The notes beneath the pieces are model-generated. The model was not told the origin of the DNA and did no database searches. It saw only the letters and a program-made list of their open reading frames with translations. 64,000 nt of DNA, taken from assembly GCF_024055725.1 (NCBI RefSeq), contig NZ_JAMXMX010000001.1, positions 124,001-188,000 on the forward strand, written 5' to 3'. The DNA comes from Actinoallomurus spadix. Its GTDB lineage: Bacteria > Actinomycetota > Actinomycetes > Streptosporangiales > Streptosporangiaceae. Each line of letters starts with the position of its first letter. Position 1 is the first letter of the stretch. The position numbers and the translations under genes were made by a program. This document shows positions 42,636 through 51,335 of this stretch, in pieces.

Positions 42636-44408
42636 ATGATCCAGAACGACCTCCCCGACGCCCACCTGCCGATGCTCACCGTGCCCCAGGCCGAACGACT
42701 GCGCGCTCTGGTGGCCGACCACCTCGCCGCCCGGCGGGGCGCGCGCCCGGTGGTCGAGGGAGAGGCCGTCACGCAGGACGGGCACCTATATCCGCTGACG
42801 ACGCTGGCGCAGCGCTGCCGCACCGTTCCGGAGAACGAATGGCCGCGACTCGTCGCCGCGCACTTCACCCACCTGGAGGACGCGTCCCAGGGCGGTGAGG
42901 AGAGAGCGGACCTGCTCCGGCACACCCGCCTGCGGCTGCTTCCCGACGGCGCCTTCCCCGGACGTGTCGCCGACCACTTCCGCTACGCCCGGCCGGTGGC
43001 CGAGGGCCTGCTCGCCGCCCTGGCCCTGGACTCGCCCACCTCCGTGCGGATCCTGAACGACAACGACGTCGCCCGCGCCGGCCTCGACGACCTGTGGGCG
43101 GCGGGCCGGGCGAACCTCCTGGACGAGCCGGTGCGGCACGCGGAGGTGCGCGGGCGCTCGGGCGCGCCCCTGCACGCGCTCAGCGGCGACTCCCACTTCG
43201 TGGCGAGCAAGGCGCTCGTCCTGCCCGAACTGGCCCGGGCCGTCACCGGCCGGGAGCTGCCGGAGGCCGGAGCGCTCGTGGTCGTCCCCACCAGGCACCT
43301 GCTGGCGTTCCATCCGATCGTCGACGGCACCGCGGTGGACGCGGTCAACGACCTGAGCGAGTACGCCGTCCGCGCCTACGAGGACGAGACCGCCTCGATC
43401 AGCCCGCTGCTGTACTGGTGGCACCAGGGACGCCTGGTCTGCCTCACGGTCGTCGACCACGAGAGCCGCTCCATGTCCGTGCGGCCGCCGCAGGAGCTGC
43501 TGGAGACGATGAAACGGCTGCGCGCGGAGCAGACGACCTCATCGGGGAGCCCCGCGGACGGCACTGGGGAGCCGGTGCGGACCGATGAGGATCCGGCGCG
43601 CGTCATCGAGGAGTCGGCGCGGGCCGCGGGTGAGCTCATCGGGCGGCTGGAGCAGGACCCGGGCCGCCTCGGCGACGCCTTCGCGGCGGCCCTGACCCTC
43701 GCCCACGCCCGCTGCGCGGCCGATCCCGACGCCGCGATGGTGGAGACCTGGGAGGCATGGGTCACCGCCATGCAGCTCGGGTCCGCGATCTTCACGACCA
43801 CCCTCGCGCGGGAGGACACCGTGCCGTGCCGGATCGGCGACCGTGTCCTGGACCTGCCCGCCACCGGCCCCGCGCCGTACGCGAACGCCCGCGCCTGGCT
43901 CGACGCCTGGTGGCTCGCCCTCATCTGCCGGGAAGGGGACCGGCTGGCGACGCTGAGCCGGGTTCCCCTGGACGACCTGCGCCGGGCCGGCACCGAGGAC
44001 GACTACGTCTTCCACTGGATCGACACGCTGCAGAGCCACTGGCTGCGCCGGCCCATGGACGACGTCGTGGCGAAACTGGTGGCCACCATGGAGACGTCCC
44101 ACCCGAACGTGGCGACCCGCACCCCCAGGGACTTCCTCGACCTGGTCGACTACCAGCCCGTCGCCCTCTTCCACCGGCTCATCACCGGTGACAAGGCCGC
44201 CTTCGCCGGCGCCCTGACCGAGGCCCTCGCCCTTCACGAGCGTTACTGGGACGGCCCGAGGAGCGGCGATCCGCGCGGCCGCGTGGCCCTGGGGCCCCTC
44301 GCGATGGCGTGCCTCGCCGGAGACTGGGAGTTCCCCGTCGACACCGCGTCGCCGTACCTGCCGAAGCACCTGGCCGTCCGGTCCTGGTGGGGGGAGTTCC
44401 CGACCTGA
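42636..44408 (+). CDS. Imm49-family immunity protein with an extra N-terminal domain
   Basis: 590 aa. The C-terminal ~270 residues have the look of Imm49 immunity proteins (WEAWVTAMQLGSAIF, ARAWLDAWWLALICREG, VALGPLAMACLAGD). The N-terminal ~300 residues form a separate domain resembling DUF1444-like proteins (LRILNDNDVARAG-type, ALVVVPTRHLLAFHPI, LYWWHQGRLVCLTVVD). No adjacent gene looks like a polymorphic toxin, so it is an orphan. It is isolated between two sugar operons in opposite orientation to both. The N-terminal assignment is tentative. Confidence 0.65.
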   Translation: MIQNDLPDAHLPMLTVPQAERLRALVADHLAARRGARPVVEGEAVTQDGHLYPLTTLAQRCRTVPENEWPRLVAAHFTHLEDASQGGEERADLLRHTRLRLLPDGAFPGRVADHFRYARPVAEGLLAALALDSPTSVRILNDNDVARAGLDDLWAAGRANLLDEPVRHAEVRGRSGAPLHALSGDSHFVASKALVLPELARAVTGRELPEAGALVVVPTRHLLAFHPIVDGTAVDAVNDLSEYAVRAYEDETASISPLLYWWHQGRLVCLTVVDHESRSMSVRPPQELLETMKRLRAEQTTSSGSPADGTGEPVRTDEDPARVIEESARAAGELIGRLEQDPGRLGDAFAAALTLAHARCAADPDAAMVETWEAWVTAMQLGSAIFTTTLAREDTVPCRIGDRVLDLPATGPAPYANARAWLDAWWLALICREGDRLATLSRVPLDDLRRAGTEDDYVFHWIDTLQSHWLRRPMDDVVAKLVATMETSHPNVATRTPRDFLDLVDYQPVALFHRLITGDKAAFAGALTEALALHERYWDGPRSGDPRGRVALGPLAMACLAGDWEFPVDTASPYLPKHLAVRSWWGEFPT

Positions 44409-44437
44409 GCGCGCGTGCGGTGCGCGTGGTCGCCTAC

Positions 44438-44502
44438 GCGCCCAGAACTCCGCCGCATACGCGCAGAAGTCCGCCGCCCGCGCGCAGAACCCCGCCGCAC
44501 GC
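44438..44502. repeat. Three imperfect 21-23-bp tandem repeats
   Basis: Units start at 44438, 44461 and 44482 around the core GCGCAGAANTCCGCCGC. They lie in the convergent gap between the Imm49-like and GH13 genes. Confidence 0.6.
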
Positions 44503-44514
44503 GCCATGCCCGGG

Positions 44515-46107
44515 TCAGCGCAGCCAGACCGCGGCGTCGGGGGGAAGTCCGCCCTGCTGAAGCGGGGCGCTGGCCAGCAGGATCTCCCGTCCCTCCGGGA
44601 GGCGTACGGCCGTGGCGCCGAGGTTCACGACGCAGGTGACCCCGTTCTCCCGGTCGAAGGCCAGGACGTCCTCGCCCATCGGCCGCCAGGTCATGCGGCC
44701 GTCACCGAGCAGTTCGCGCCGGAGCCACAGCCCGCGCCGGTAGAGGCCGAGCGTCGAGGACGGATCACCCGACTGCGCCTCGACCGTCAGGTCGCGCCAG
44801 GCCGGCGGCTGCGGCAGCCACGGGTCGCCGCCGAAGCCGAAGCCGGGCGCGTCACCGGTCCACGGGATGGGCACACGGCAGCCGTCCCGGCCGCGGTCGG
44901 TACGGCCGGAGCGGAACCAGATGGGGTCCTGCAGCACGTCCTCGGGCAGGTCCTCGACCTCCCAGAGGCCGAGTTCCTCGCCCTGGTAGACGTAGACGCT
45001 GCCGGGGAGCGCCATCGCGAGCAACGCCGCCGCCCGGGCGCGGCGCAGGCCGAGCGCCAGGTCCGTCGGCGCCCCGTGCCGCCGCTCGTTCAGGTCGAAG
45101 GACGTCTCCTCCCGGCCGAACCGCGTCACCGGCCGGGTCACGTCGTGGTTCGACAGCACCCAGGTCGGCGGCGCGCCGAGCGGCGTGTGGGTCTCCAGTG
45201 TCGTGTCGATCACCCGGCGCAGCGCCGCGGCGTCCCAGGGGCAGCCCAGGAAGTCGAAGTTGAACGCCGTGTGCAGCTCATCGGGGGCCAGGTAGGCCGC
45301 GAAGCGCTCCTGGTCGGGCAGCCACAGCTCGCCGATCAGCGCCCGGTCGCCGTACTCGTCGGAGGTCCGCCGCCAGGCGCGGTAGATGTCGTGCACGCCG
45401 TCCCGGTCGGTGTACGGGTCGCGGCCGTCGGGCTCCGCGTCCGGGTCCTTGACCAGCACGGCGGCGGAGTCGATGCGGATGCCGTCCACGCCCCGGCCGA
45501 ACCAGAAGCGCAGGACGTCGAGGAACTCCTCGCGCACCTCGGGGTCGGTCCAGTTGAAGTCGGGCTGCTCCGGGGCGAACAGGTGGAGGTACCACTCGCC
45601 GTCCGGCACCCGGGTCCACGCCGGGCCGCCGAAGATGGACCTCCAGTCGTTCGGCGGCGCGTCGCCGCGTCCCGGCCGGAACCAGAACCGCTTCCGCGCC
45701 GCGGAACCCGGCGCGGACCGCAGCGCCTCCTGGAACCAGGCGTGGCGGTCGGAGCAGTGGTTCGGGACGATGTCGATGATGACCCTGATCCCGAGGCCGT
45801 GCGCCTCCTCGATGAGCTTCTCCGCCTCGGCGAGCGTGCCGAAGACCGGGTCGATGTCCCGGTAGTCGGCGACGTCGTAACCGCCGTCGACCATCGGCGA
45901 GGGATACCAGGGGTTCAGCCAGAGGGCGTCGACGCCCAGGCCGGCGAGGTGGCCGAGGCGTGCCCGCAGCCCCGCCAGGTCGCCGACGCCGTCCCCGTCG
46001 CCGTCCGCGAAACTGCGCAGGTAGACCTGGTAGATCGCGGCTCCCCGCCACCATCCCGCGGAGTCCGGGGCGGTGCCGGAAGGAACGTGTTCGGCCGTGC
46101 CGGTCAT
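44515..46107 (-). CDS. GH13 alpha-glucosidase (oligo-1,6/maltase type)
   Basis: 530 aa, cytosolic. GH13 conserved regions: DIVPNHCSD, GIRIDSAAVL with the Asp nucleophile, LIGELWLP with the Glu acid, and VLSNHDVTR with the transition-state Asp. An N-terminal IYQVYLRSFADGDGDGVGDL calcium-type loop is typical of alpha-glucosidases. It closes the second sugar ABC operon, so the imported sugar is probably a malto- or isomalto-oligosaccharide, trehalose or sucrose-like alpha-glucoside. Confidence 0.92.
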   Translation of the reverse strand: MTGTAEHVPSGTAPDSAGWWRGAAIYQVYLRSFADGDGDGVGDLAGLRARLGHLAGLGVDALWLNPWYPSPMVDGGYDVADYRDIDPVFGTLAEAEKLIEEAHGLGIRVIIDIVPNHCSDRHAWFQEALRSAPGSAARKRFWFRPGRGDAPPNDWRSIFGGPAWTRVPDGEWYLHLFAPEQPDFNWTDPEVREEFLDVLRFWFGRGVDGIRIDSAAVLVKDPDAEPDGRDPYTDRDGVHDIYRAWRRTSDEYGDRALIGELWLPDQERFAAYLAPDELHTAFNFDFLGCPWDAAALRRVIDTTLETHTPLGAPPTWVLSNHDVTRPVTRFGREETSFDLNERRHGAPTDLALGLRRARAAALLAMALPGSVYVYQGEELGLWEVEDLPEDVLQDPIWFRSGRTDRGRDGCRVPIPWTGDAPGFGFGGDPWLPQPPAWRDLTVEAQSGDPSSTLGLYRRGLWLRRELLGDGRMTWRPMGEDVLAFDRENGVTCVVNLGATAVRLPEGREILLASAPLQQGGLPPDAAVWLR

Positions 46108-46213
46108 CGATCTCCCTCGATGTCGTTCGTGGTCGGCGGCGTACGGAGTGGCGGGGGGTACGGGACGGCGCGGCTCTCCGCGGCGGGCCGTCCGGGGACC
46201 CGGTCCGCGCGGC

Positions 46214-47086
46214 TCATCCCTTCAGCCCGCCGGCGGTCAGGCCGGCCATGATGTGGCGCTGGAACACCAGGAAGACCGCCACGGCCGGGATGCCGGCGAT
46301 CACGAGGGCGGCGATGAGGATGTTCTGCGGCGTCTGCTCCGACAGCGAGGAGATCGCCACGCTCACCGTCATCTTGTTGCCGTCGGGCAGCACCAGCAGC
46401 GGCCACACGAAGTCCTTCCAGACGCCCACCACCGCGAAGATGGACACGACGGCGATGATCGGCCGCGAGATCGGCAGGACGATCGACCAGAGGATCCGCC
46501 AGGACGACGCCCCGTCGATGGCCGCCGCCTCCAGCAGCTCCCCGGGGATGGAGTCGAAGAACCGCTTGAGCAGGAAGACGCTGAACGCGTTGGCCGCGGC
46601 CGGGAGCCAGATCGCGAACGGCGTGTTCAGCAGGTTGACGTGCAGGATCGGCACGTCCCGCACGGTCAGGTAGAGCGGGACGAGCAGGACGGTCGACGGG
46701 ATCATCAGGGTGGCCAGCATCATGCCGAGCACCGCTCTGCCGAGCAGCGGCCGCAGCTTGGACAGGGCGTACGCCGCCGGGACGCAGACCGCCAGCTGCA
46801 GGAGCCAGGCGCCCGCGGCGTACTCCAGCGTGTTGAGGAGGAACCTGCCCAGGTAGAGCCGCCGCCACGCGTCGCCGTAGACCCCCGGGTGGGGGTGCCG
46901 TGGGAAGAGCGTCGGCGGGGTCCGCGCCAGCTCACCGGAGGACTTCATCGCGCCCGTCGCCATCCAGTACAGCGGGAACACGAAGATCGCGGTGAACAGC
47001 GCGATCACGGTGACGAGAACGGTCCAGTAGATCACCCGGCCGCGCGGGGTGTTCAGCGCGCGGTCCGAGATCAACGTCCGGGTCAT
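46214..47086 (-). CDS. Sugar ABC transporter permease, MalG-type (alpha-glucoside operon)
   Basis: 290 aa; six membrane segments, EAA motif EAAAIDGASSWRILWSIVLP and C-terminal GLTAGGLKG. Separated by 106 bp from the GH13 gene and 16 bp from the MalF-type gene. As in the first operon no ATPase gene is present. Confidence 0.9.
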   Translation of the reverse strand: MTRTLISDRALNTPRGRVIYWTVLVTVIALFTAIFVFPLYWMATGAMKSSGELARTPPTLFPRHPHPGVYGDAWRRLYLGRFLLNTLEYAAGAWLLQLAVCVPAAYALSKLRPLLGRAVLGMMLATLMIPSTVLLVPLYLTVRDVPILHVNLLNTPFAIWLPAAANAFSVFLLKRFFDSIPGELLEAAAIDGASSWRILWSIVLPISRPIIAVVSIFAVVGVWKDFVWPLLVLPDGNKMTVSVAISSLSEQTPQNILIAALVIAGIPAVAVFLVFQRHIMAGLTAGGLKG

Positions 47087-47102
47087 CTCCGGTCTCCTCG
47101 TG

Positions 47103-48047
47103 TCATCGGCCGCCGTCCCGGGTGACGCGCAGATACGCCGCGGAGAACACCATCAGGACGACCATCAGCATCAGCCCGAGGGCGCTGCCCCCGCCGTAGC
47201 TGTTGAAGCGGAAGGCGTACAGGTACATCAGGTAGACGACGCTGACCGTGGCGTCCTGCGGCCCGCCGCCGGTGAGCAGGTACGGCTCGACGAACACCTG
47301 CATGGTGGCGATCACCTGGAGCAGGAGCATCACCAGCAGGATCAGCCGCGTCTGCGGGATCGTGACGTGCCGGATCCGGCGGAGCAGCCCGGCCCCGTCC
47401 AGCTCCGCCGCCTCGTACAGCTCGCTCCGCACGCTCTGCAGGGCGGCGAGGTAGATGAGCGTGCCGCTGCCCATGTTCATCCACGTGGAGACGATGACGA
47501 GGGACAGCAGCGCGGTGCTCGTGGAGTCCAGCCAGTTCAGGCCGGGGAGGTGGGCCAGGTGCAGCAGCTGGTTGAACAGGCCCGGGCCGGGATCGTAGAA
47601 CCACTTGAACAGCAGCACCGCGACCGCGGGCGGCAGCATGACGGGCAGGTACACGACGAACCTGAGGTAGGCGCGGGCGTGGCGCAGCTCGTTCAGCACG
47701 ATCGCCGTCACGAACGGCAGGACGTAGCCGCAGAGCAGCGCCAGGCCGGTGAACTCCAGGGTGTTCAGCCACGCCTTGCCGAACGCCGGGTCGCCGGCCA
47801 CCCGGTGGAAGTTGTCCAGGCCCACCCACTCGGATCGCCCGACGAAGTTCGTCCGCTGGAACCCGAGCAGCGCCTCTCGCACGATCGGGTACCAGGAGAA
47901 CACCGCGAAGCAGATCAGCGCTCCGCACAGGAACCCGTACGCGGACAGGCCGCGCCGGAGGGCGTGCCGGGACCCGGCCCGGCGCGGCCCGGCCGGGTGA
48001 GACGTCGAACGCCGCGAAGTGGCCTTCTTCAGGATGGTCGTGGTCAC
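47103..48047 (-). CDS. Sugar ABC transporter permease, MalF-type (alpha-glucoside operon)
   Basis: 314 aa; basic N-terminus then six membrane segments, EAA motif EAAELDGAGLLRRIRHVTIP. Follows the binding-protein gene by 37 bp. Confidence 0.9.
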   Translation of the reverse strand: MTTTILKKATSRRSTSHPAGPRRAGSRHALRRGLSAYGFLCGALICFAVFSWYPIVREALLGFQRTNFVGRSEWVGLDNFHRVAGDPAFGKAWLNTLEFTGLALLCGYVLPFVTAIVLNELRHARAYLRFVVYLPVMLPPAVAVLLFKWFYDPGPGLFNQLLHLAHLPGLNWLDSTSTALLSLVIVSTWMNMGSGTLIYLAALQSVRSELYEAAELDGAGLLRRIRHVTIPQTRLILLVMLLLQVIATMQVFVEPYLLTGGGPQDATVSVVYLMYLYAFRFNSYGGGSALGLMLMVVLMVFSAAYLRVTRDGGR

Positions 48048-48084
48048 CGCTGTCTCCTCGCGTCGTCACCCGGCGGTGGCCTGC

Positions 48085-49431
48085 TCAGTTGGATCGGGCG
48101 AGGATGCCGTCGACCTTCTTCTGGGCCGTCGCTAGGAGCCGGTCGAGGTCGACGGCGCGGTCGGTGAGGACTCCCGACATCACCGAGTCGAGGACGGCGT
48201 AGATCTGCTGGGCGTTCGCCGGCTCGAGCCTGCCGGGGATGCGGCCCACGGCGTCCTCGTACGGCCGGTAGTCGGCGACCGGGACGTTGGCGGCGGCGGT
48301 GCGCAGCGAGTGGTCGGTGGCCGCGGTCTGCCCGGTGTAGAAGTTCGGCTGGGGGAGGCCGACGGCGCGCCCGTACTTCGCGGCCCGCCGGTAGTTCAGC
48401 TGGCCCTGGCCCGGCGTGAGCACGTAGTACTCCAGCCAGAGCAGCCCGGCTCTGATCTTGGCCGGGGATGCCTTCACGTTGAACAGGTAACCGTCGCCGC
48501 CGATCAGGGTGCCCTTCGCCTCGGGGATCGGCGCCAGGCCGTAGTCCTTGTACTCGCCCTGGAACTGGTCGACCAGCGCGGTGACGTTGTCCGGGGCCGA
48601 CAGGTACATGCCGAGCCGGCCGGCCGCCATCAGCTGCTGCACGTCGGCGAGCTGCAGCAGCTGCTTGGAGCCCATGCTGTCGTCCGTCCAACGCATCTGC
48701 TGCAGGTTCTGCAGCACGGCCCGGCCCTGCGGGCTGTTGAAGGCGGCCTTCCTCCCGTCGGGCGTGACGACGTCGCCGCCCTGGGCGTAGAGCTCGGTGG
48801 TGAAGTGCCAGCCGCCCTGGTTGCCCGCGCTGTAGTCCGCGTAGCCGACGATGCCCTTGCCCAGGCCGGCGATCTTCTTCGCGTCCGCGCGCAGCTCCGC
48901 CCAGGTCGCGGGCGGCTTGTCGGGGTCGAGGCCCGCCCGCTTGAACAGGTCACGGTTGTAGAGCAGGCCCATCGAGTAGTTCTGCCGGGGCAGGCCGTAG
49001 ATCTTGCCGTCGGGGCCGGTGAACACCTTCTTGACGGAAGGCTGGATGTCGGAGAACTGCTTGACGCCGCCGACGTACTCGCTGATGTCGGCGGCCTGCC
49101 CGGACCTGATGACGCTCTGGACGTCGGTGAAGTAGGCGTAGAAGACGTCCTCCATCTGGCCGCCCGCGAGCTTGGCCGTGAAGGTCTTCGGGTCGGCGCA
49201 GGGGAAGGCGTCCTTGCCGACCACGGTGATGTCCGGGTGCAGCCGCTCGAACGCGGCGACGTCCTCCGTCCACTCGCGGCGCTCGATCGGCTGGCTCTTC
49301 GCGGGCATGCAGCCGACCGTGATGGTCACCTTGCCGCCTGAGGCGTCCTTGGAGCCGTCACCGCCCCCGCACGCCGTACCGGTCAGGGTGAGCCCTGCCG
49401 CGAGCAGGACCGCTAGCCTTCGGGGTCTCAT
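48085..49431 (-). CDS. Extracellular sugar-binding lipoprotein (alpha-glucoside operon)
   Basis: 448 aa, lipoprotein signal (RLAVLLAAGLTLTGTAC, Cys at about 22), family-1 solute-binding fold (GRLGMYLSAPDN, KPPATWAELRADAKKIAG). First structural gene of the operon ending in the GH13 enzyme. The 196-bp gap upstream to the LacI gene contains TTGCAGCGC (minus strand, near 49530), a possible half-operator. Confidence 0.9.
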   Translation of the reverse strand: MRPRRLAVLLAAGLTLTGTACGGGDGSKDASGGKVTITVGCMPAKSQPIERREWTEDVAAFERLHPDITVVGKDAFPCADPKTFTAKLAGGQMEDVFYAYFTDVQSVIRSGQAADISEYVGGVKQFSDIQPSVKKVFTGPDGKIYGLPRQNYSMGLLYNRDLFKRAGLDPDKPPATWAELRADAKKIAGLGKGIVGYADYSAGNQGGWHFTTELYAQGGDVVTPDGRKAAFNSPQGRAVLQNLQQMRWTDDSMGSKQLLQLADVQQLMAAGRLGMYLSAPDNVTALVDQFQGEYKDYGLAPIPEAKGTLIGGDGYLFNVKASPAKIRAGLLWLEYYVLTPGQGQLNYRRAAKYGRAVGLPQPNFYTGQTAATDHSLRTAAANVPVADYRPYEDAVGRIPGRLEPANAQQIYAVLDSVMSGVLTDRAVDLDRLLATAQKKVDGILARSN

Positions 49432-49627
49432 CGTCGACTCCCTCCTGGACTGGCCTCGGACGAGGCCGTGGGCCGAGGACCGGGAACGCAGGATCCGGTG
49501 CGAGAACGATATAGAGACCTACAGGGCGCTGCAATAGATGAACTAAAGATCGAAAAAAGTCGACAGCCGCTCCTCCGATGGCGACGCCCCGGTACTCCCG
49601 GGGCGGCGAAGGCTCACTCTCCGCCGG

Positions 49628-50632
49628 TCAGCGGACCGGGCCGGTCGACCCGCGGACGACGAGCTCCGGCTCGAACAGCAACTCGTCGTCGGCCGCCTGC
49701 GATCCGTCGATCTGGGCGCCGAGCAGGGTGACCACCGCCCGCCCCATCGCGTCGATGGGCTGCCGGACCGTGGTCAGCGGCGGGTCGGCGCAGCTCATGA
49801 ACGCCGAGTCGTCGAAACCGACCACCGACACGTCCTCGGGCACGCGCTTGCCCTGCCGGCGGACCGCCTTGACCGCGCCGAGCGCCAGCGGGTCGCTGCC
49901 GCAGATCACGGCCGTGACCCCCCGGCGCAGCAGGCGGGACGTCGCCGCCTGCCCGCCCTCCAGCGAGAACAGCGTGCGCTCGACGAACTCGCCTCCGGAG
50001 GGCAGGCCGGCCTGGCCGGTGAGCCGCTCGAAGGTCGCGACCTTCCGGCGCGACGGCATGTGGTCCGCCGGGCCCACGACGAGACCGATCCGCTCATGGC
50101 CGAGCGACCGCAGGTGCCCGTACGCCTGCTCGATCGCGACGGCGTCGTCGGTCGCCACCGCGGGGAACCCGAGGTCGGCGACGGCCGCGTTGACCAGGAC
50201 GACGGGCATGCCGCGCTTACGGAGCAGGCGGTAGTGCTCGTGGGAGGCGTCCGCCTCGGCGAACATCCCGCCCGCGAAGATCACCCCGGAGGCCTGCTGG
50301 TCGAGCAGGAGGTTGACGTACTCCGGCTCGGACAGGCCGCCCGCCGTACGGGTGCACAGGACGGGCGTGAAACCGAGTTGCACCAGGGCGCCGCTGACCA
50401 CTTCGGCCAGCGCGGGGAAGATCGGGTTCTGCAACTCCGGCAGCACCAGGCCCACCAGCCGCGCCCGGTCGCCCCGCAACTGGGTCGGCCGCTCGTATCC
50501 GAGGACGTCCAGCGCGGTCAGCACGTTGTCGCGCGTGGCGGCCGAGACGCCGGGTTTGCCATTGAGCACCCGGCTGACGGTGGCCTCGCTCACGCCGGCC
50601 TTCCGGGCCACATCAGCAAGTCGTCGTGACAT
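49628..50632 (-). CDS. LacI-family regulator of the alpha-glucoside operon
   Basis: 334 aa. Start 50632 gives the standard N-terminus (SRRLADVARKAGVSEATVSR), the helix-turn-helix; the open frame continues upstream but without family sequence. The effector domain has LVGLVLPELQNPIFPAL and VVGFDDSAFMSCADPP. It precedes, on the same strand, the operon it probably represses. GCAAGCCGTTTGC (50659-50671) just upstream of its start could be an autoregulatory operator. Its family is separate from the repressor at 10397. Confidence 0.9.
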   Translation of the reverse strand: MSRRLADVARKAGVSEATVSRVLNGKPGVSAATRDNVLTALDVLGYERPTQLRGDRARLVGLVLPELQNPIFPALAEVVSGALVQLGFTPVLCTRTAGGLSEPEYVNLLLDQQASGVIFAGGMFAEADASHEHYRLLRKRGMPVVLVNAAVADLGFPAVATDDAVAIEQAYGHLRSLGHERIGLVVGPADHMPSRRKVATFERLTGQAGLPSGGEFVERTLFSLEGGQAATSRLLRRGVTAVICGSDPLALGAVKAVRRQGKRVPEDVSVVGFDDSAFMSCADPPLTTVRQPIDAMGRAVVTLLGAQIDGSQAADDELLFEPELVVRGSTGPVR

Positions 50633-50729
50633 GCCGCAAGAATAGCGCAGAGATCGCAAGCCGTTTGCAGGTGTTGCAGCAAGCAGTGGGGCCGGGAATC
50701 CGGACGCGTGCCGTGAGGTTGTACCGAGG

Positions 50730-51089
50730 GTGACCGAGTCGTTCTCCGGCGCGCACTCACCCGCGCGGGCACTCCACGCCGAGCGTACGAGCACCCTCGA
50801 GCAGATCGCGGCGCTGACCCGCGACTGGGAGGGCATCGTCGAGTCCACCGGCCAGATCGGCGTCGACGACGAGCACGATCCCGAAGGTGCGACCATCGCC
50901 TTCGAACGATCCCAGGTCGAGTCCCTGCTCGACCAGGCGCGCCGTCACCTCGCCGACCTGGACCGCGCGGTCGAACGCCTGGGCGAGGGCACCTATGGAA
51001 TCTGCGAGGGCTGCGGCCGCCCGATCGCTCCCGAGCGTCTCCTCGCGCGCCCCACCGCGCGCACCTGCATCACCTGCGCCGCCCGCTGA
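50730..51089 (+). CDS. DksA/TraR-type zinc-finger protein
   Basis: 119 aa: a helical coiled-coil-like region (about 18-85) and a C-terminal four-cysteine finger C92-x2-C95 ... C113-x2-C116 (GICEGCGRPI, RTCITC). Members of this family bind RNA polymerase secondary-channel regions or unknown partners; the acidic tip residues of DksA are not evident. GTG start at 50730. Monocistronic. Confidence 0.85.
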   Translation: MTESFSGAHSPARALHAERTSTLEQIAALTRDWEGIVESTGQIGVDDEHDPEGATIAFERSQVESLLDQARRHLADLDRAVERLGEGTYGICEGCGRPIAPERLLARPTARTCITCAAR

Positions 51090-51157
51090 GCCCTGGCGCC
51101 CGGTTAGCCCTGGCGCCCGGTTGGCCCTGGTGTCTGGTCGGCCCTGGCGTCTGGCAA
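51090..51157. repeat. Four 17-bp tandem repeats
   Basis: Units start at 51090, 51107, 51124 and 51141 around GCCCTGGCGYCYGGTTR; the first two are nearly identical and the last two more diverged. They begin at the last base of the DksA-like stop codon region. Confidence 0.7.
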
Positions 51158-51335
51158 AGGCCCGGTGCCCCGGCGTCTGGTGAGCTCCGTGCGCTGAGCC
51201 GTGTCACCGGCCTGTGGGGCCCGATGTGGCCATGCCGCAGGTGAGCCCTGGCGGCCGGGGGAGGATCGCGATACCGTGCGCGACCCCGTCTTTGCCGGGG
51301 GATTACTCGAAAAACGCGCGGGTATCTCCGGCGGC

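Noticed and set aside
50659-50671. Operator of the second LacI regulator (GCAAGCCGTTTGC)
   Set aside because: Arms are only 4 bp around an odd-length centre and no second full copy was found before the operon, so it is kept only as a remark.
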